The notes under the pieces are model-generated. The model searched no databases. It was not told the origin of the DNA and saw only the letters and a list, made by a program, of their open reading frames with translations. Of a stretch of DNA of 64,000 nt, positions 32,167-40,421 are shown piece by piece. Location of the stretch: positions 170,526-234,525 of the forward strand of contig JAEWAK010000031.1 in NCBI GenBank assembly GCA_023391695.1. The letters are read 5' to 3'. Source of the stretch: Bacillota bacterium. Its GTDB lineage: Bacteria > Bacillota > Clostridia > Lachnospirales > Lachnospiraceae. The position numbers were made by a program, and so were the translations under genes. Numbering within the stretch: the first letter of the stretch is position 1; each line of letters starts with the position of its first letter.

Positions 32167-33540
32167 TTATAAATTGTTAATATCCAGATAAGCATTCTGT
32201 GCAGTTAACCCGGTCTGTAACTCTTTCACATTAACTGTCCCGGTATCTCCATCCTGTTTTGCAGCCAGGGCCGCAGCCAGTCCGGCAGCCTGCCCTAAGG
32301 CCCCTGCGGTAGGTGTGGTGCGTATTGCTGCCTGGGCTTCAAAGGTGGCAGAAACACATCTGCCGGTCACCAGCAGGTTTTTGATCTCATCACACACCAT
32401 TACCTCATAAGGTATATTATAATAAGTACCCGGTGTGGATATAAAAGAGCTTTCCGTCCCTTCCCCTTTTGGGTTATGGATGTCAATGGGATAGGCGGAG
32501 TGGGCAATTACGGAATCAAAAACCTTCCGCTTCAGGATATCCTCCGCGGTCAGGGTATATTTCCCTTTTAACTGCCTGGAACCCCTGATTCCCACAGACG
32601 GTCCCGTAAATTCCAGGATTGCATTTTCAAAGCCCGGTATCCGCCTTCTTAAGAAACCATCCAGCTGTTCACACTGTTTCCTGCCTGTTATTTCCGCTTC
32701 GGAAAGGCTCTCGGCGTCTGTTCCGTCATGATTTAATATCCTTGTGGTATTTACGATAAATTCACCGGGAGTATTGGTTTCAAAGCATAAAATTTCTTCC
32801 CTCTGGATAACCAGTTCCCCTGCATCCCTGGCCTCCTTAAATTCCTTTGCAAAACCGGCAAAGGAAAGCCTTTCCGTTTCGTACATCAAATCAATATTGT
32901 GCAGCATCCGCGGAAATTCCTCCTTATGTTCTTTGATATACTCCCTTAATACCCCTGCATCCACATTGCAGTATTTCATGTTCATGGTCATGGGCTGCAT
33001 GGCACCGTCGCTTTCCCTTCCCTTGCTTATCGGTGCACCTGCAAAAGCAGCAATGTCCCCATCACCGGTGGCGTCAACAAAGACTTTTCCTTTTATCTCA
33101 TTCATTCCGTCTTTATTGCACAAGGTCAGAGCTGTTATACATCCCTCTTCCACTTTTGCTCCGCCGATAAAGGTATGGAACAAAATGTCACAGCCTGCTT
33201 CTTTCAGCATATTATCCAGGACAGTTTTAAGCCCTTCCGAATGAAAGGGAGTCAAATAACTGATGTACTGGGTTGTGTCTTTGATGTGGCCCGGACTGTA
33301 TCCCCTGTGTACCATACGTTCCACGATTTCCTCCATAATTCCTTTTATGACCTGTTTCTCCCCGGCGTGAAAGGTCATCATAGGTCCTACGCCGCAGCCG
33401 GTCAGGCTTCCGCCAAGATAACCGCTCTGTTCCACCACGAGAGTTTTTACCTGTCTTCTTCCGGCAGCAATTGCAGCTGCGGCACCGGATACACCTCCGC
33501 CGGCTATTACCACATCATATACACTGTCGTAAACACCCAT
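32167..33540 (-). CDS. FAD-dependent oxidoreductase (FAD_oxidored family)
   Basis: A 457-residue flavoprotein. The Rossmann motif is DVVIAGGGVSGAAAAIAAGR at the N-terminus, with VVEQSGYLGGSLTGCGVGPM next and GKVFVDATGDGDIAAFAGAP around residue 170. The C-terminal LLVTGRCVSATFEAQAAIR completes FAD binding. Family members oxidise small organic acids or act in catabolic clusters, but the substrate cannot be read here. An AGGAGGT site precedes the ATG. It is first of the minus-strand group ending in hyuA, divergent from an RpiR regulator that probably controls it. Confidence 0.85.
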   Translation of the reverse strand: MGVYDSVYDVVIAGGGVSGAAAAIAAGRRQVKTLVVEQSGYLGGSLTGCGVGPMMTFHAGEKQVIKGIMEEIVERMVHRGYSPGHIKDTTQYISYLTPFHSEGLKTVLDNMLKEAGCDILFHTFIGGAKVEEGCITALTLCNKDGMNEIKGKVFVDATGDGDIAAFAGAPISKGRESDGAMQPMTMNMKYCNVDAGVLREYIKEHKEEFPRMLHNIDLMYETERLSFAGFAKEFKEARDAGELVIQREEILCFETNTPGEFIVNTTRILNHDGTDAESLSEAEITGRKQCEQLDGFLRRRIPGFENAILEFTGPSVGIRGSRQLKGKYTLTAEDILKRKVFDSVIAHSAYPIDIHNPKGEGTESSFISTPGTYYNIPYEVMVCDEIKNLLVTGRCVSATFEAQAAIRTTPTAGALGQAAGLAAALAAKQDGDTGTVNVKELQTGLTAQNAYLDINNL

Positions 33541-33842
33541 TTTGATTCTACCTCCTGAAATTATATTATATTTTCAAAAATCATTTACTCATGAAAATAA
33601 ATGCTTTTGTTTATGAAAAAAATTTTCTTTATTTTCTAGTTATTTGAATATTATTTTCATATTTTTTGGTTAATTCTTATAGATTTTATTCTATACATCC
33701 CTTTTTTATGCTATAATGCTAACATGATTTTCATTTTATGTCAATATATTTGATGTATATTTTTATACTTTTTGATTTGTTTTGAAAATGATTTCCACAA
33801 AACAGGTTTCTGTTTGCATTTCAGCTTGCACTGTAGTATAAT
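33541..33842. promoter_or_regulatory. Divergent control region of the FAD oxidoreductase and RpiR genes
   Basis: The 337-base AT-rich spacer contains the plus-strand promoter TTGCAT (33814-33819) and TATAAT (33837-33842), 17 bases apart, for the RpiR gene. Several GAAAAT/ATTTTC motifs repeat across it, among them a palindromic GAAAA-AAA-TTTTC near 33620 and GATTTTCAT near 33726. These may be RpiR sites. The minus-strand promoter is not clear. Confidence 0.5.
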
Positions 33843-33877
33843 ATGGGATATTAAAGAAAAGGCAGGGAGTCTGTTCA

Positions 33878-34735
33878 ATGGTGTCAAATGTTATTTCTAA
33901 AATTGTTTCCATGCAGCATAGTTTTACCATGAGTGAAAATGAAATCAGCCAGTATGTCATTAATCATCCGGATCTGGTGGTTTCCAATACAATCTCCACA
34001 ATTGCAAAAGAAACAGGCACATCCGAAGCCAGCATTAACCGTTTCTGCAAGAAAATCGGTTATAAAGGTTTCAACGGATTTAAAATTGCCCTTGCCCAGG
34101 AAAATTTTTACAACAACATGATGAAGCAAAATACCTATTCCGGTGATAACGGCTTTATTTCCTCCGTAACTGCCGATTACAGGCAGATGCTTATGAACAC
34201 CTCGGCAATGCTGGATGAAAATACGGTGACGGAAGCGGTTGCCGGTATCCGGGCCGCTAAAAGTATCCATATATTTTCTCTTTCCAATATTGCATTGATT
34301 GCCAGGGAACTTCAGTTTAAATTTGACCAGGTGGGAATCCGTTCCAAGGCTTCCACTGATATTATAGACATGCGGATAGAAGCCAGCAACATAGCCTCCG
34401 GCGATTTATCCATATTTATCGCCCCTACCATCATGATGCGCGACATCTACCAGATTGCCAATGCTTCCCTGGAACGGGGTGCCAAAAACCTTACCATAAC
34501 CAGCTATGACTCTCCGAAACTGGGTGATATCTCCGATTATAAATTCATCATCTCCGATAAAATTGTTGCAAACAATTCCGTATCATTATCCAACAATCTG
34601 ATGTTTTTATACGTGATTGACATTATTTATACCGCATTACTGGGAAGTGACAAGGCCTTACGGCAGAAAAAATTAAACAGCGATGCCATCCTGAATAATT
34701 TCCAGATGATGGACGCTTTCGGATATGATTATTAA
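33878..34735 (+). CDS. MurR/RpiR family transcriptional regulator
   Basis: A 285-residue regulator. The N-terminal HTH_6 domain (about 1-77) contains MSENEISQYVINHPDLV and ETGTSEASINRFCKKIGYKGFNGFKI. The C-terminal SIS domain (about 110-260) contains HIFSLSNIALIARELQFKFDQVG, the site that senses sugar or amino-sugar phosphates in this family. It is transcribed divergently from the FAD oxidoreductase / permease / hyuA group, so local control is likely. The start follows a GGCAGGGAG site. A strong terminator follows at 34737-34787. Confidence 0.9.
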   Translation: MVSNVISKIVSMQHSFTMSENEISQYVINHPDLVVSNTISTIAKETGTSEASINRFCKKIGYKGFNGFKIALAQENFYNNMMKQNTYSGDNGFISSVTADYRQMLMNTSAMLDENTVTEAVAGIRAAKSIHIFSLSNIALIARELQFKFDQVGIRSKASTDIIDMRIEASNIASGDLSIFIAPTIMMRDIYQIANASLERGAKNLTITSYDSPKLGDISDYKFIISDKIVANNSVSLSNNLMFLYVIDIIYTALLGSDKALRQKKLNSDAILNNFQMMDAFGYDY

Positions 34736-34736
34736 A

Positions 34737-34787
34737 AAAGACCGATGAAAGCACTGCTTAAAATAAAACAGTGCCCTCACCGGTCTT
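34737..34787 (+). terminator. Terminator of the RpiR gene
   Basis: AAAGACCG (34737-34744) pairs with CGGTCTTT (34780-34787), and GCACTG pairs with CAGTGC inside. CTTTC follows. The stem starts just after the stop codon. Confidence 0.75.
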
Positions 34788-34903
34788 TCTTTCATATCAT
34801 AGTAGTTCATGTGCTAATGCAGGAACCGTTCCGTTCCCCAAAACCAGGAAGTCAGGTTTCGGACCGGTTTGCCCCAAAGGTAAAAATATGTGACTGGTAC
34901 GGA

Positions 34904-35335
34904 TTAAATCATGTTTTTAATAAATTGGACAAAAGCCGCTATATTATCCTTATTGATCCATGTCTGGTTCACGGTATCGGTGGAAAACGGTACTTTTCCT
35001 CCAAAAGCTTCTATACATATGGCAGAAATCACAAGCTTCCCCGGGAAGTTCTTTTCTATGGCTTTTTTGGTAGTATCAGGATAAGCATTACATAAATAAA
35101 AAGCGGTATTCTTAGACAGCAGCAGGGTTATATTGCTTTTGATAAAGTTCTTAACGGGTTTATATATTTTTCCCATCCGGACACCGGAACCTATTATAAC
35201 GATATCAAAGTCATTGATATCCGGTATTTCTTTTCCCAGATCACAGACGGTACAGCCGGGGAATTCTTTTTCCAAAAGCTCCGCACATGTTTTGGCGGCA
35301 CCGGATTTTGTTGCGTATCCGATCAATATATTCAT
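34904..35335 (-). CDS. Flavodoxin-domain protein
   Basis: A 143-residue FMN-binding protein. The phosphate loop ILIGYATKSGAAKTCAELL at the N-terminus and DFDIVIIGSGVRMGKIY around residue 48 match the HemG/flavodoxin_5 branch, used for electron transfer or protoporphyrinogen-type oxidation. The gene lies downstream of a membrane-anchored flavodoxin-like gene and a TetR regulator on the same strand, with 185 bases between. Its ribosome binding site (GGGAG) is provided by the 39-bp repeat at 35340-35378. Confidence 0.82.
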   Translation of the reverse strand: MNILIGYATKSGAAKTCAELLEKEFPGCTVCDLGKEIPDINDFDIVIIGSGVRMGKIYKPVKNFIKSNITLLLSKNTAFYLCNAYPDTTKKAIEKNFPGKLVISAICIEAFGGKVPFSTDTVNQTWINKDNIAAFVQFIKNMI

Positions 35336-35339
35336 ATTA

Positions 35340-35378
35340 AACTCCCATCTGTGCGCCCTGGCGCACGTACAAATCAGG
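35340..35378 (-). repeat. 39-bp dispersed hairpin repeat, copy 2, containing a ribosome binding site
   Basis: Matches 10528-10566 at 36 of 39 positions. The hairpin is GTGCGC-CCTG-GCGCAC (35351-35366). On the minus strand the element ends in CAGATGGGAG, 8 bases before the flavodoxin ATG at 35335, so the repeat carries that gene's Shine-Dalgarno. Confidence 0.8.
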
Positions 35379-35520
35379 CTGAAACCTTCACAACATGATG
35401 CCGCTTCTGCGGTATCACAAATAATGGTGGAAGGAGCTTGGAAGGAGTACCCTCTGTGCTCATTACCAGATCTTCCCTAAGTGAATTATGTTTTTATAAT
35501 CCATTTTGTGAAGATGCTTT

Positions 35521-36111
35521 TTACTTCACACTTTCTTCCCAGCTTTCCAATGCCTGCGTAATAAATGATGTCAGTCTGTTGTTTTCATCTTCTGAAGTTT
35601 TAATTGCTTCCACCAGGTTTTCTTCATTGACCCAGGTTTTCATGTCCTCATGCTCTTTCCCGTCTTCCGGATGCATGCCGGTTACAAAGATCAAAATATT
35701 TTTTCCGGTAACCGGATTATTTTCCACATATTCTTTTAATACCGGAGACAAGCTGCCGGAATAAACAGGCGAACCAAAAATGATAATATCATAATCCTTT
35801 AAGTCATAATCAAGCTTTGCCGACGGATAGTTGACCGTAACAGTATATCCCCTGTCGGCAAGGGTATTTGCTATTACTGTTTTTGCAGATACGGTTGCGG
35901 AAGATACGGCATCTGCATTGCTGGGCTGGTAAATCAATAGTGCCTGATTATTGCCTGAACCTATAACGGCTTCCTGCGGCGCAAGTTCTTTTTTAATGCT
36001 GTTCACAGCTGCAGAATACCAAATGGCAGCTGATAATCCGCTTGCAGCCAGGATGATCAGTATGCCTATCCGTATTTTGAAGCCTAACCTTAATTTACGT
36101 TTCGCTCTCAT
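35521..36111 (-). CDS. Membrane-anchored flavodoxin-like protein
   Basis: A 196-residue protein with a basic N-terminus and one membrane span (about 13-31), then a flavodoxin fold outside or anchored at the membrane. The FMN loop is modified (ALLIYQPSNADAVSSATVSAK), while the second loop IIIFGSPVYSGSLSPVLKEY and the third FVTGMHPEDGKEHED fit flavodoxin-like oxidoreductases. FMN binding is likely but the loop lacks the usual Thr/Ser-Gly-Asn pattern. It is 23 bases after the TetR gene, so they form an operon. Confidence 0.72.
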   Translation of the reverse strand: MRAKRKLRLGFKIRIGILIILAASGLSAAIWYSAAVNSIKKELAPQEAVIGSGNNQALLIYQPSNADAVSSATVSAKTVIANTLADRGYTVTVNYPSAKLDYDLKDYDIIIFGSPVYSGSLSPVLKEYVENNPVTGKNILIFVTGMHPEDGKEHEDMKTWVNEENLVEAIKTSEDENNRLTSFITQALESWEESVK

Positions 36112-36134
36112 TCTATTTTTACCTCCACACCCTA

Positions 36135-36713
36135 TTATTCTTTCGGTAAAATGCCGTTAAAAAGGTTATCAAACATTGCATCAATCATTTTATTCCTGGT
36201 GATATCATCAAACAGTTCACACTTTAAATAATTCTTGTAGGTGTATGCATTCAGAAAAATAATCTGTATCGGGGTGAGCAATTGACAGGCAATTATTTTT
36301 AACTCTGTTTCCGTTTTGGAACTTCCGAAGATCTCCCTTAAAATGGGCAGTATCTGCTGATTGGTATTTAAACCTCCCTCTTTCATTTCCGTAACCACCG
36401 TAATCATAGATAAGTTGAAATTGTGAAAGCCTACTTCCGAAATTGCTTTTATCATGTTTTTAAGCCGTTCAATGGGACAGCCGTCGTTTGCCGCCTTTTC
36501 CATGATTTCCTCAAAAACATTGCCCATACAGATCCCGACCGCCATATTGATAAGATTTTCCTTTGACTGAAAATAATAATTTATCAAAGCGCTGTTTACA
36601 CCGGCTAAAGAGGCTATTTGCCGGTTTGTAACAGTGGAAATGTCTTTCTTGTCTTTTAAGAGTGTTACAACCGTCTCCAGAATCTTCTCTTTTGCACCCA
36701 GGGATTCATTCAT
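36135..36713 (-). CDS. TetR/AcrR family transcriptional regulator
   Basis: A 192-residue repressor starting at ATG 36713, 7 bases after CGGAGG; an upstream ATG at 36734 has no site. The N-terminal helix-turn-helix is VTNRQIASLAGVNSALINYYFQSKENLINMAV (recognition part GVNSALINYYF). The ligand-binding half is unspecific. It is the first gene of an operon with two flavodoxin-like proteins, which it probably represses together with itself. This layout is common for redox or stress modules in Clostridia. Confidence 0.88.
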   Translation of the reverse strand: MNESLGAKEKILETVVTLLKDKKDISTVTNRQIASLAGVNSALINYYFQSKENLINMAVGICMGNVFEEIMEKAANDGCPIERLKNMIKAISEVGFHNFNLSMITVVTEMKEGGLNTNQQILPILREIFGSSKTETELKIIACQLLTPIQIIFLNAYTYKNYLKCELFDDITRNKMIDAMFDNLFNGILPKE

Positions 36714-36928
36714 TCTTTTTCCTCCGTTAACCATGATTTAATCACGATTAAATATTAACATGCTTTTATCCTTTCGTCAACTATAATAATATTAATTTAA
36801 CAGATTTTCATCAAATTATAACGGAATATTGAGGACAGATAAACTGACCGGCCGGAACCTGATCAGAAAGGGAGAGCTTTTCTACTTGTCAAGCGTGTTT
36901 CTTACTAAGAATGGATAATACTTAAGTT

Positions 36929-37048
36929 CAAAGTATTATGTTACTTACTACAAAGGATTCTGCTGCTTTTCAAAGGATTATGTTACTTTCAAAGGATTCT
37001 GCTGCTTTCAAAGGATTCTGGTGCTTTCAAAGGATTCTGCTGCTGTTT
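36929..37048. repeat. Tandem ~19-bp repeats (six units)
   Basis: Units of CAAAGGATTCTGCTGCTTT repeat at 36951, 36971, 36990, 37009 and 37028, with a more diverged one at 36929. Lengths are 19-22 bases. Variants with ATGTTACTTT alternate with the CTGCTGCTTT version. The array lies in the 452-base space between the TetR and DEAD-box genes; the rest, 36735-36928, is AT-rich with no clear feature. Confidence 0.88.
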
Positions 37049-37060
37049 GCAAATAAATAA

Positions 37061-37123
37061 GGCTGCTGCAATTTATCAGTTATATACTTTAAAGTAATAT
37101 AAATCCGATAATATGCAACAGCC
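37061..37123 (-). terminator. Terminator of the DEAD-box helicase gene
   Basis: GGCTGCTGCA (37061-37070) and TGCAACAGCC (37114-37123) pair with one mismatch, and TATACTTTAAAGTAATA forms an inner stem. On the minus strand the stem is followed by TTATTTATTT. Confidence 0.6.
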
Positions 37124-37165
37124 TCACTGTCTTAACCAAATGCAGCCGACAGCTGCTATGGGCTA

Positions 37166-38758
37166 TTATTTTCTATTGGCCGGTTCAATGTTAATACTTT
37201 TCCCTTTTATTTTTGCATCTTTCATAACCTGTATGACGTCGGAGGCATATTCCCTTGGAACCTCAACAAAAGTATATTTGTCATACATATCGATGGAACC
37301 GATTAATTTGCCGGGCATCCCGGTTTCGCCGGCAATGGCGCCTAAAATATCTCCCGGCCTGGTATTCTGCTTTTTACCTATATTAATAAAGAGTCTTACC
37401 ATACCTGCTTCCGCACCGGTATCACCATAATCTTCATACATGGCTTTCTCTTCAATCTGTTCGTTATCTTCACCCATGGTCATCTTAAGGAAAGCTGCCG
37501 CAATATCTAAAGTCGTATAATCCTCTATATTCACACGTGCTTCTATAATTTCAACCATCTTCGTTAAATCTTCCGAATTGATGATATTGTTGATACGGTC
37601 CAGTATCTTTTCTGCTTTTACGGCAGAAACATCATTAATGGACGGAATTGGCTGGGCTATAATTTTCGTCTTGCAGTATCTTTGGATATCCTTTAACTTA
37701 TATACTTCCTTGCCCACCACCAGGGTAAATGCCCTTCCGGTACGGCCTGCACGGCCGGTTCTTCCGATACGGTGAACATAGTATTCATCATCCTGGGGTA
37801 CATCATAGTTAAACACCGCTTCTACGTCATCCACATCGATTCCTCTTGCGGCAACGTCCGTAGCTACCAATATTTCCGTTTTTCCATTACGGAAACTGTT
37901 CATAACGCGGTCGCGCTGCTGCTGTTTTAAATCCCCATGAAGACCTTCCGCAAAGTACCCCCTGCCCTGCAATGTGGATACCAGCTCATCGACCTGTTTC
38001 TTGGTATTACAGAAAACCAGGGACAATTTCGGGTCATACATATCAATTAAGCGGCATAAAACTTCTTCCTTGTTCTTTGGCTTAACTTCATAATAATATT
38101 GTTCAATTTTGGGTACGGTCAATTCTTTCTTAACTACCTTGATGACCTGTGCGTCCTTTTGATAGGTTTTGGCTATATCCATAATAGGTTTTGGCATAGT
38201 CGCAGAAAATAGCACGGTCTGTCTTTCTTCCGGAACATCCTTTAATATGGTTTCAATGTCTTCCCTAAAACCCATATTTAACATTTCATCTGCTTCGTCC
38301 AGGACCACCAGCTTTACTTCCTCAAACTTTACTGTTTTTCTTCTCATATGGTCCATAACACGGCCCGGAGTACCGATCACGATCTGGGTACCTGCCTTTA
38401 AAGACCGGATTTGTTTTGAAATCTCCTGTCCCCCGTAAATAGGAAGAACTTTAATGCCGTGCATAAAGATTGCCAGCTTTCTGATTTCGTCTGCTATCTG
38501 TATGGCTAATTCCCTGGTAGGGCTTAATACCACTGCCTGTAAATGTTTATTTTTCGGATCAATCGTCTGCAATAACGGAATACCAAAGGCCGCTGTTTTG
38601 CCGGTACCGGTCTGTGCCTGCCCTACAATATCCTTTCCGGATAGCATAATGGGGATTGCATTCGCCTGTATCGGTGACGCTTCCTCAAATCCCATCTCTA
38701 CAATTGCCTTTAATATCGGTTCACTGATTCCCAATTCCTCAAATTTCGTTGTCTGCAT
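37166..38758 (-). CDS. DEAD-box ATP-dependent RNA helicase
   Basis: Unwinds RNA duplexes in ribosome assembly, mRNA decay or cold adaptation. The 530 residues have all helicase motifs: QANAIPIMLSGKDIVGQAQTGTGKT (motif I part AQTGTGKT), PTRELAIQ, VLDEADEML, SATMP, GLHGDLKQQQRD, VATDVAARGIDV and HRIGRTGRAG. A C-terminal DbpA-type RNA-binding domain (about 455-525; VRLFINIGKKQNTRPGDIL) gives the CsdA/DbpA-like layout. The gene has a long leader containing the double-hairpin repeat at 38802-38896. Confidence 0.94.
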   Translation of the reverse strand: MQTTKFEELGISEPILKAIVEMGFEEASPIQANAIPIMLSGKDIVGQAQTGTGKTAAFGIPLLQTIDPKNKHLQAVVLSPTRELAIQIADEIRKLAIFMHGIKVLPIYGGQEISKQIRSLKAGTQIVIGTPGRVMDHMRRKTVKFEEVKLVVLDEADEMLNMGFREDIETILKDVPEERQTVLFSATMPKPIMDIAKTYQKDAQVIKVVKKELTVPKIEQYYYEVKPKNKEEVLCRLIDMYDPKLSLVFCNTKKQVDELVSTLQGRGYFAEGLHGDLKQQQRDRVMNSFRNGKTEILVATDVAARGIDVDDVEAVFNYDVPQDDEYYVHRIGRTGRAGRTGRAFTLVVGKEVYKLKDIQRYCKTKIIAQPIPSINDVSAVKAEKILDRINNIINSEDLTKMVEIIEARVNIEDYTTLDIAAAFLKMTMGEDNEQIEEKAMYEDYGDTGAEAGMVRLFINIGKKQNTRPGDILGAIAGETGMPGKLIGSIDMYDKYTFVEVPREYASDVIQVMKDAKIKGKSINIEPANRK

Positions 38759-38801
38759 GTTTATTTTAGTTCCTTTCTTTCCCTTAAATTACCGCAAGAA
38801 A

Positions 38802-38896
38802 GAGTCTGACTTGTCAGACTCTGGCGCTGACGCGCTGTCACTTTAGTGACAATTTCCGCGGGGCGCGTCATATAACATCCCGCGGAGCGCTTTTTA
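38802..38896 (+). repeat. Double-hairpin dispersed repeat, copy B
   Basis: Hairpin 1 is AGAGTCTGAC / GTCAGACTCT (38802-38823). Hairpin 2 has TGACGCGC (38829-38836) and GCGCGTCA (38864-38871), with the inner TGTCAC-TTTA-GTGACA. Compared with copy A at 11769, both stem-1 differences are compensated on the opposite arm. An extra CCGCGGG/CCCGCGG stem with a T-run follows. It fills most of the 372-base space between the DHH and helicase genes. Confidence 0.8.
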
Positions 38897-38925
38897 TCTC
38901 ATATGACGCAATTTCCTATTCGATA

Positions 38926-38959
38926 AAAAAAGCTCTTGGCCTTTTGGACAGAGAGCTTA
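38926..38959 (-). terminator. Terminator of the DHH phosphoesterase gene
   Basis: On the minus strand AAGCTCT (38953-38959) pairs with AGAGCTT (38931-38937), directly followed by seven T. This is a classical intrinsic terminator. Confidence 0.85.
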
Positions 38960-39130
38960 AATATATAATGTATTAACTATACTATTCTTAAACTATTCCT
39001 TTGCTCCAGATGCTTAATCCAGATAAATGTACCAGACGTATTATAGCACAGTAAATCCGTTTCGTCAATTATTTTTCTAATTTAATAAAATAATAGGAAG
39101 TTTCCGGTTAATTCCGAAAATTCAGCTTAT

Positions 39131-40099
39131 TTAATTCTTCATCACCAGATTAATTATCCTTTGTTCCACAAGATGGGCCATTTCATTTATCTCCTGTTTT
39201 GTATTCAGGTTAGGCAGAAATCCTGCCGCCATGGTGGCATGCCCTCCCCCGTCTCCAAGACCGGCCAGGGCTTCCTTAATGATTTTACCGGCATCCACGG
39301 TTTTGGACTCGCTGCGGACGGAGAATTTAAGGCCTCCGACCCGGTAGGCATAAACTAAAGTAAAATCAACCTCCGATACGGTCATTAAAAAATCAGAAAT
39401 GCTTCCGATTATAGCCTCGGAACAATCGTCCCCGATTTTGGCTATGCCGATCCTTCCATACAGTTTAAGGTTAGAGATTGCTTCCTGGTAGGCAGTCAGA
39501 TCCTTTCTCCGTAAACAGCAGTTTTCAAAACTTAATAAAATATCTTTATCAGCGATCTTGTAAAGCAAACAGTACATATCCACATCCAGGTCCGCTGCCC
39601 TTCCGGATAAGTTCGCCGTGTCTATTTTTATGCCATAAGCCAGAGCCGTAGCGATCTCTGCCGGGATCCCGATGTTATTTTCTACAAAGTACTGGGTTAT
39701 TATAGAAGAACAGGCCCCAATCCGGCTGCGAATATCATAAAACCGGTATTCCCCGATTTCCTGTATGGGATGATGGTCAATGCAGGCTATTTTCCTGCCA
39801 ATGAAATTAATCATGTTGACGTTGCCCATCTGGCCGTCCACCAGGATGATTTCGTCGTCTGCTTCCATTGTAAATTCGTTATTGTTATAGATATCGATGT
39901 GCAGAAGTTCAATCATCTTCAGCGTATTATGCTTATCAATCTGCCCGCTGTAGCAGATGGTGGACTTTATCCCTCTGCATTCCAGCAATACCTGGAGACC
40001 GTAAGCCGCGGCAAGGGCATCCTGATCCGGGTAATTGTGCATTTGTATATAGACATGGTCTTTCATTATGATATGAATAAGTTCATCTAACTTCGTCAT
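39131..40099 (-). CDS. DHH family phosphoesterase (NrnA-like)
   Basis: A 322-residue metal-dependent phosphoesterase of the DHH/DHHA1 type, related to NrnA (nanoRNase / pAp phosphatase) and c-di-AMP hydrolases. Motifs: HNYPDQDALAAAYGLQ (I), EIILVDGQMGN (II), ACIDHHPIQEIG (DHH) and the DHHA1 signature LGDGGGHATMAAGF near the C-terminus. No membrane or PAS domain is present, so it is not GdpP. It is likely cytoplasmic and acts on short oligonucleotides or pAp. It ends in its own terminator at 38926-38959. Confidence 0.88.
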   Translation of the reverse strand: MTKLDELIHIIMKDHVYIQMHNYPDQDALAAAYGLQVLLECRGIKSTICYSGQIDKHNTLKMIELLHIDIYNNNEFTMEADDEIILVDGQMGNVNMINFIGRKIACIDHHPIQEIGEYRFYDIRSRIGACSSIITQYFVENNIGIPAEIATALAYGIKIDTANLSGRAADLDVDMYCLLYKIADKDILLSFENCCLRRKDLTAYQEAISNLKLYGRIGIAKIGDDCSEAIIGSISDFLMTVSEVDFTLVYAYRVGGLKFSVRSESKTVDAGKIIKEALAGLGDGGGHATMAAGFLPNLNTKQEINEMAHLVEQRIINLVMKN

Positions 40100-40204
40100 T
40101 TGCCTCTAACACCTCATTTACAATAGGAAAGCTGTTCATAGGTATTATATCTTATATCCATTTAAAATGCACGGGGAAAATTTTTCATATCCCATGTTAC
40201 GGCT

Positions 40205-40290
40205 GCATTCTGCTTTCCAGGTGATAATCAAGCGGATATCCGTATTCTGCTTTCCAGCGATAGGCAAGCAGATATCCGCATCCTGCTTTG
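40205..40290. repeat. Tandem 36-37-bp repeats with the GCGGATATCC core
   Basis: Two units, 40205-40241 and 40242-40277, share TTCTGCTTTCCAG and AAGCrGATATCC. A third starts at 40278 and decays. The AAGCGGATATCC segment resembles the AAAGCGGATATTCC start of the 168-bp elements. Confidence 0.75.
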
Positions 40291-40327
40291 CCACGATTCT
40301 AACCGGTTTCGCAGCTATGCTGCTGTT

Positions 40328-40408
40328 ACAGCGGAGGTCCCGGACCTCCACTGTAAAGTTAAGCCTGTCTTCCCCCGGTCAGGCGGGAGACTTCTTTGAC
40401 AGGCTTAA
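40328..40408 (-). terminator. Hairpin pair downstream of clpB, terminator-like
   Basis: TTAAGCCTGTC (40359-40369) and GACAGGCTTAA (40398-40408) form a perfect 11-bp stem on the minus strand just after the clpB stop. A second hairpin, ACAGCGGAGGTCC/GGACCTCCACTGT (40328-40354), follows. The linking AAAGTTAAG is shared with the 168-bp repeats. Confidence 0.6.
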
Positions 40409-40421
40409 AACCAGCCAGACA

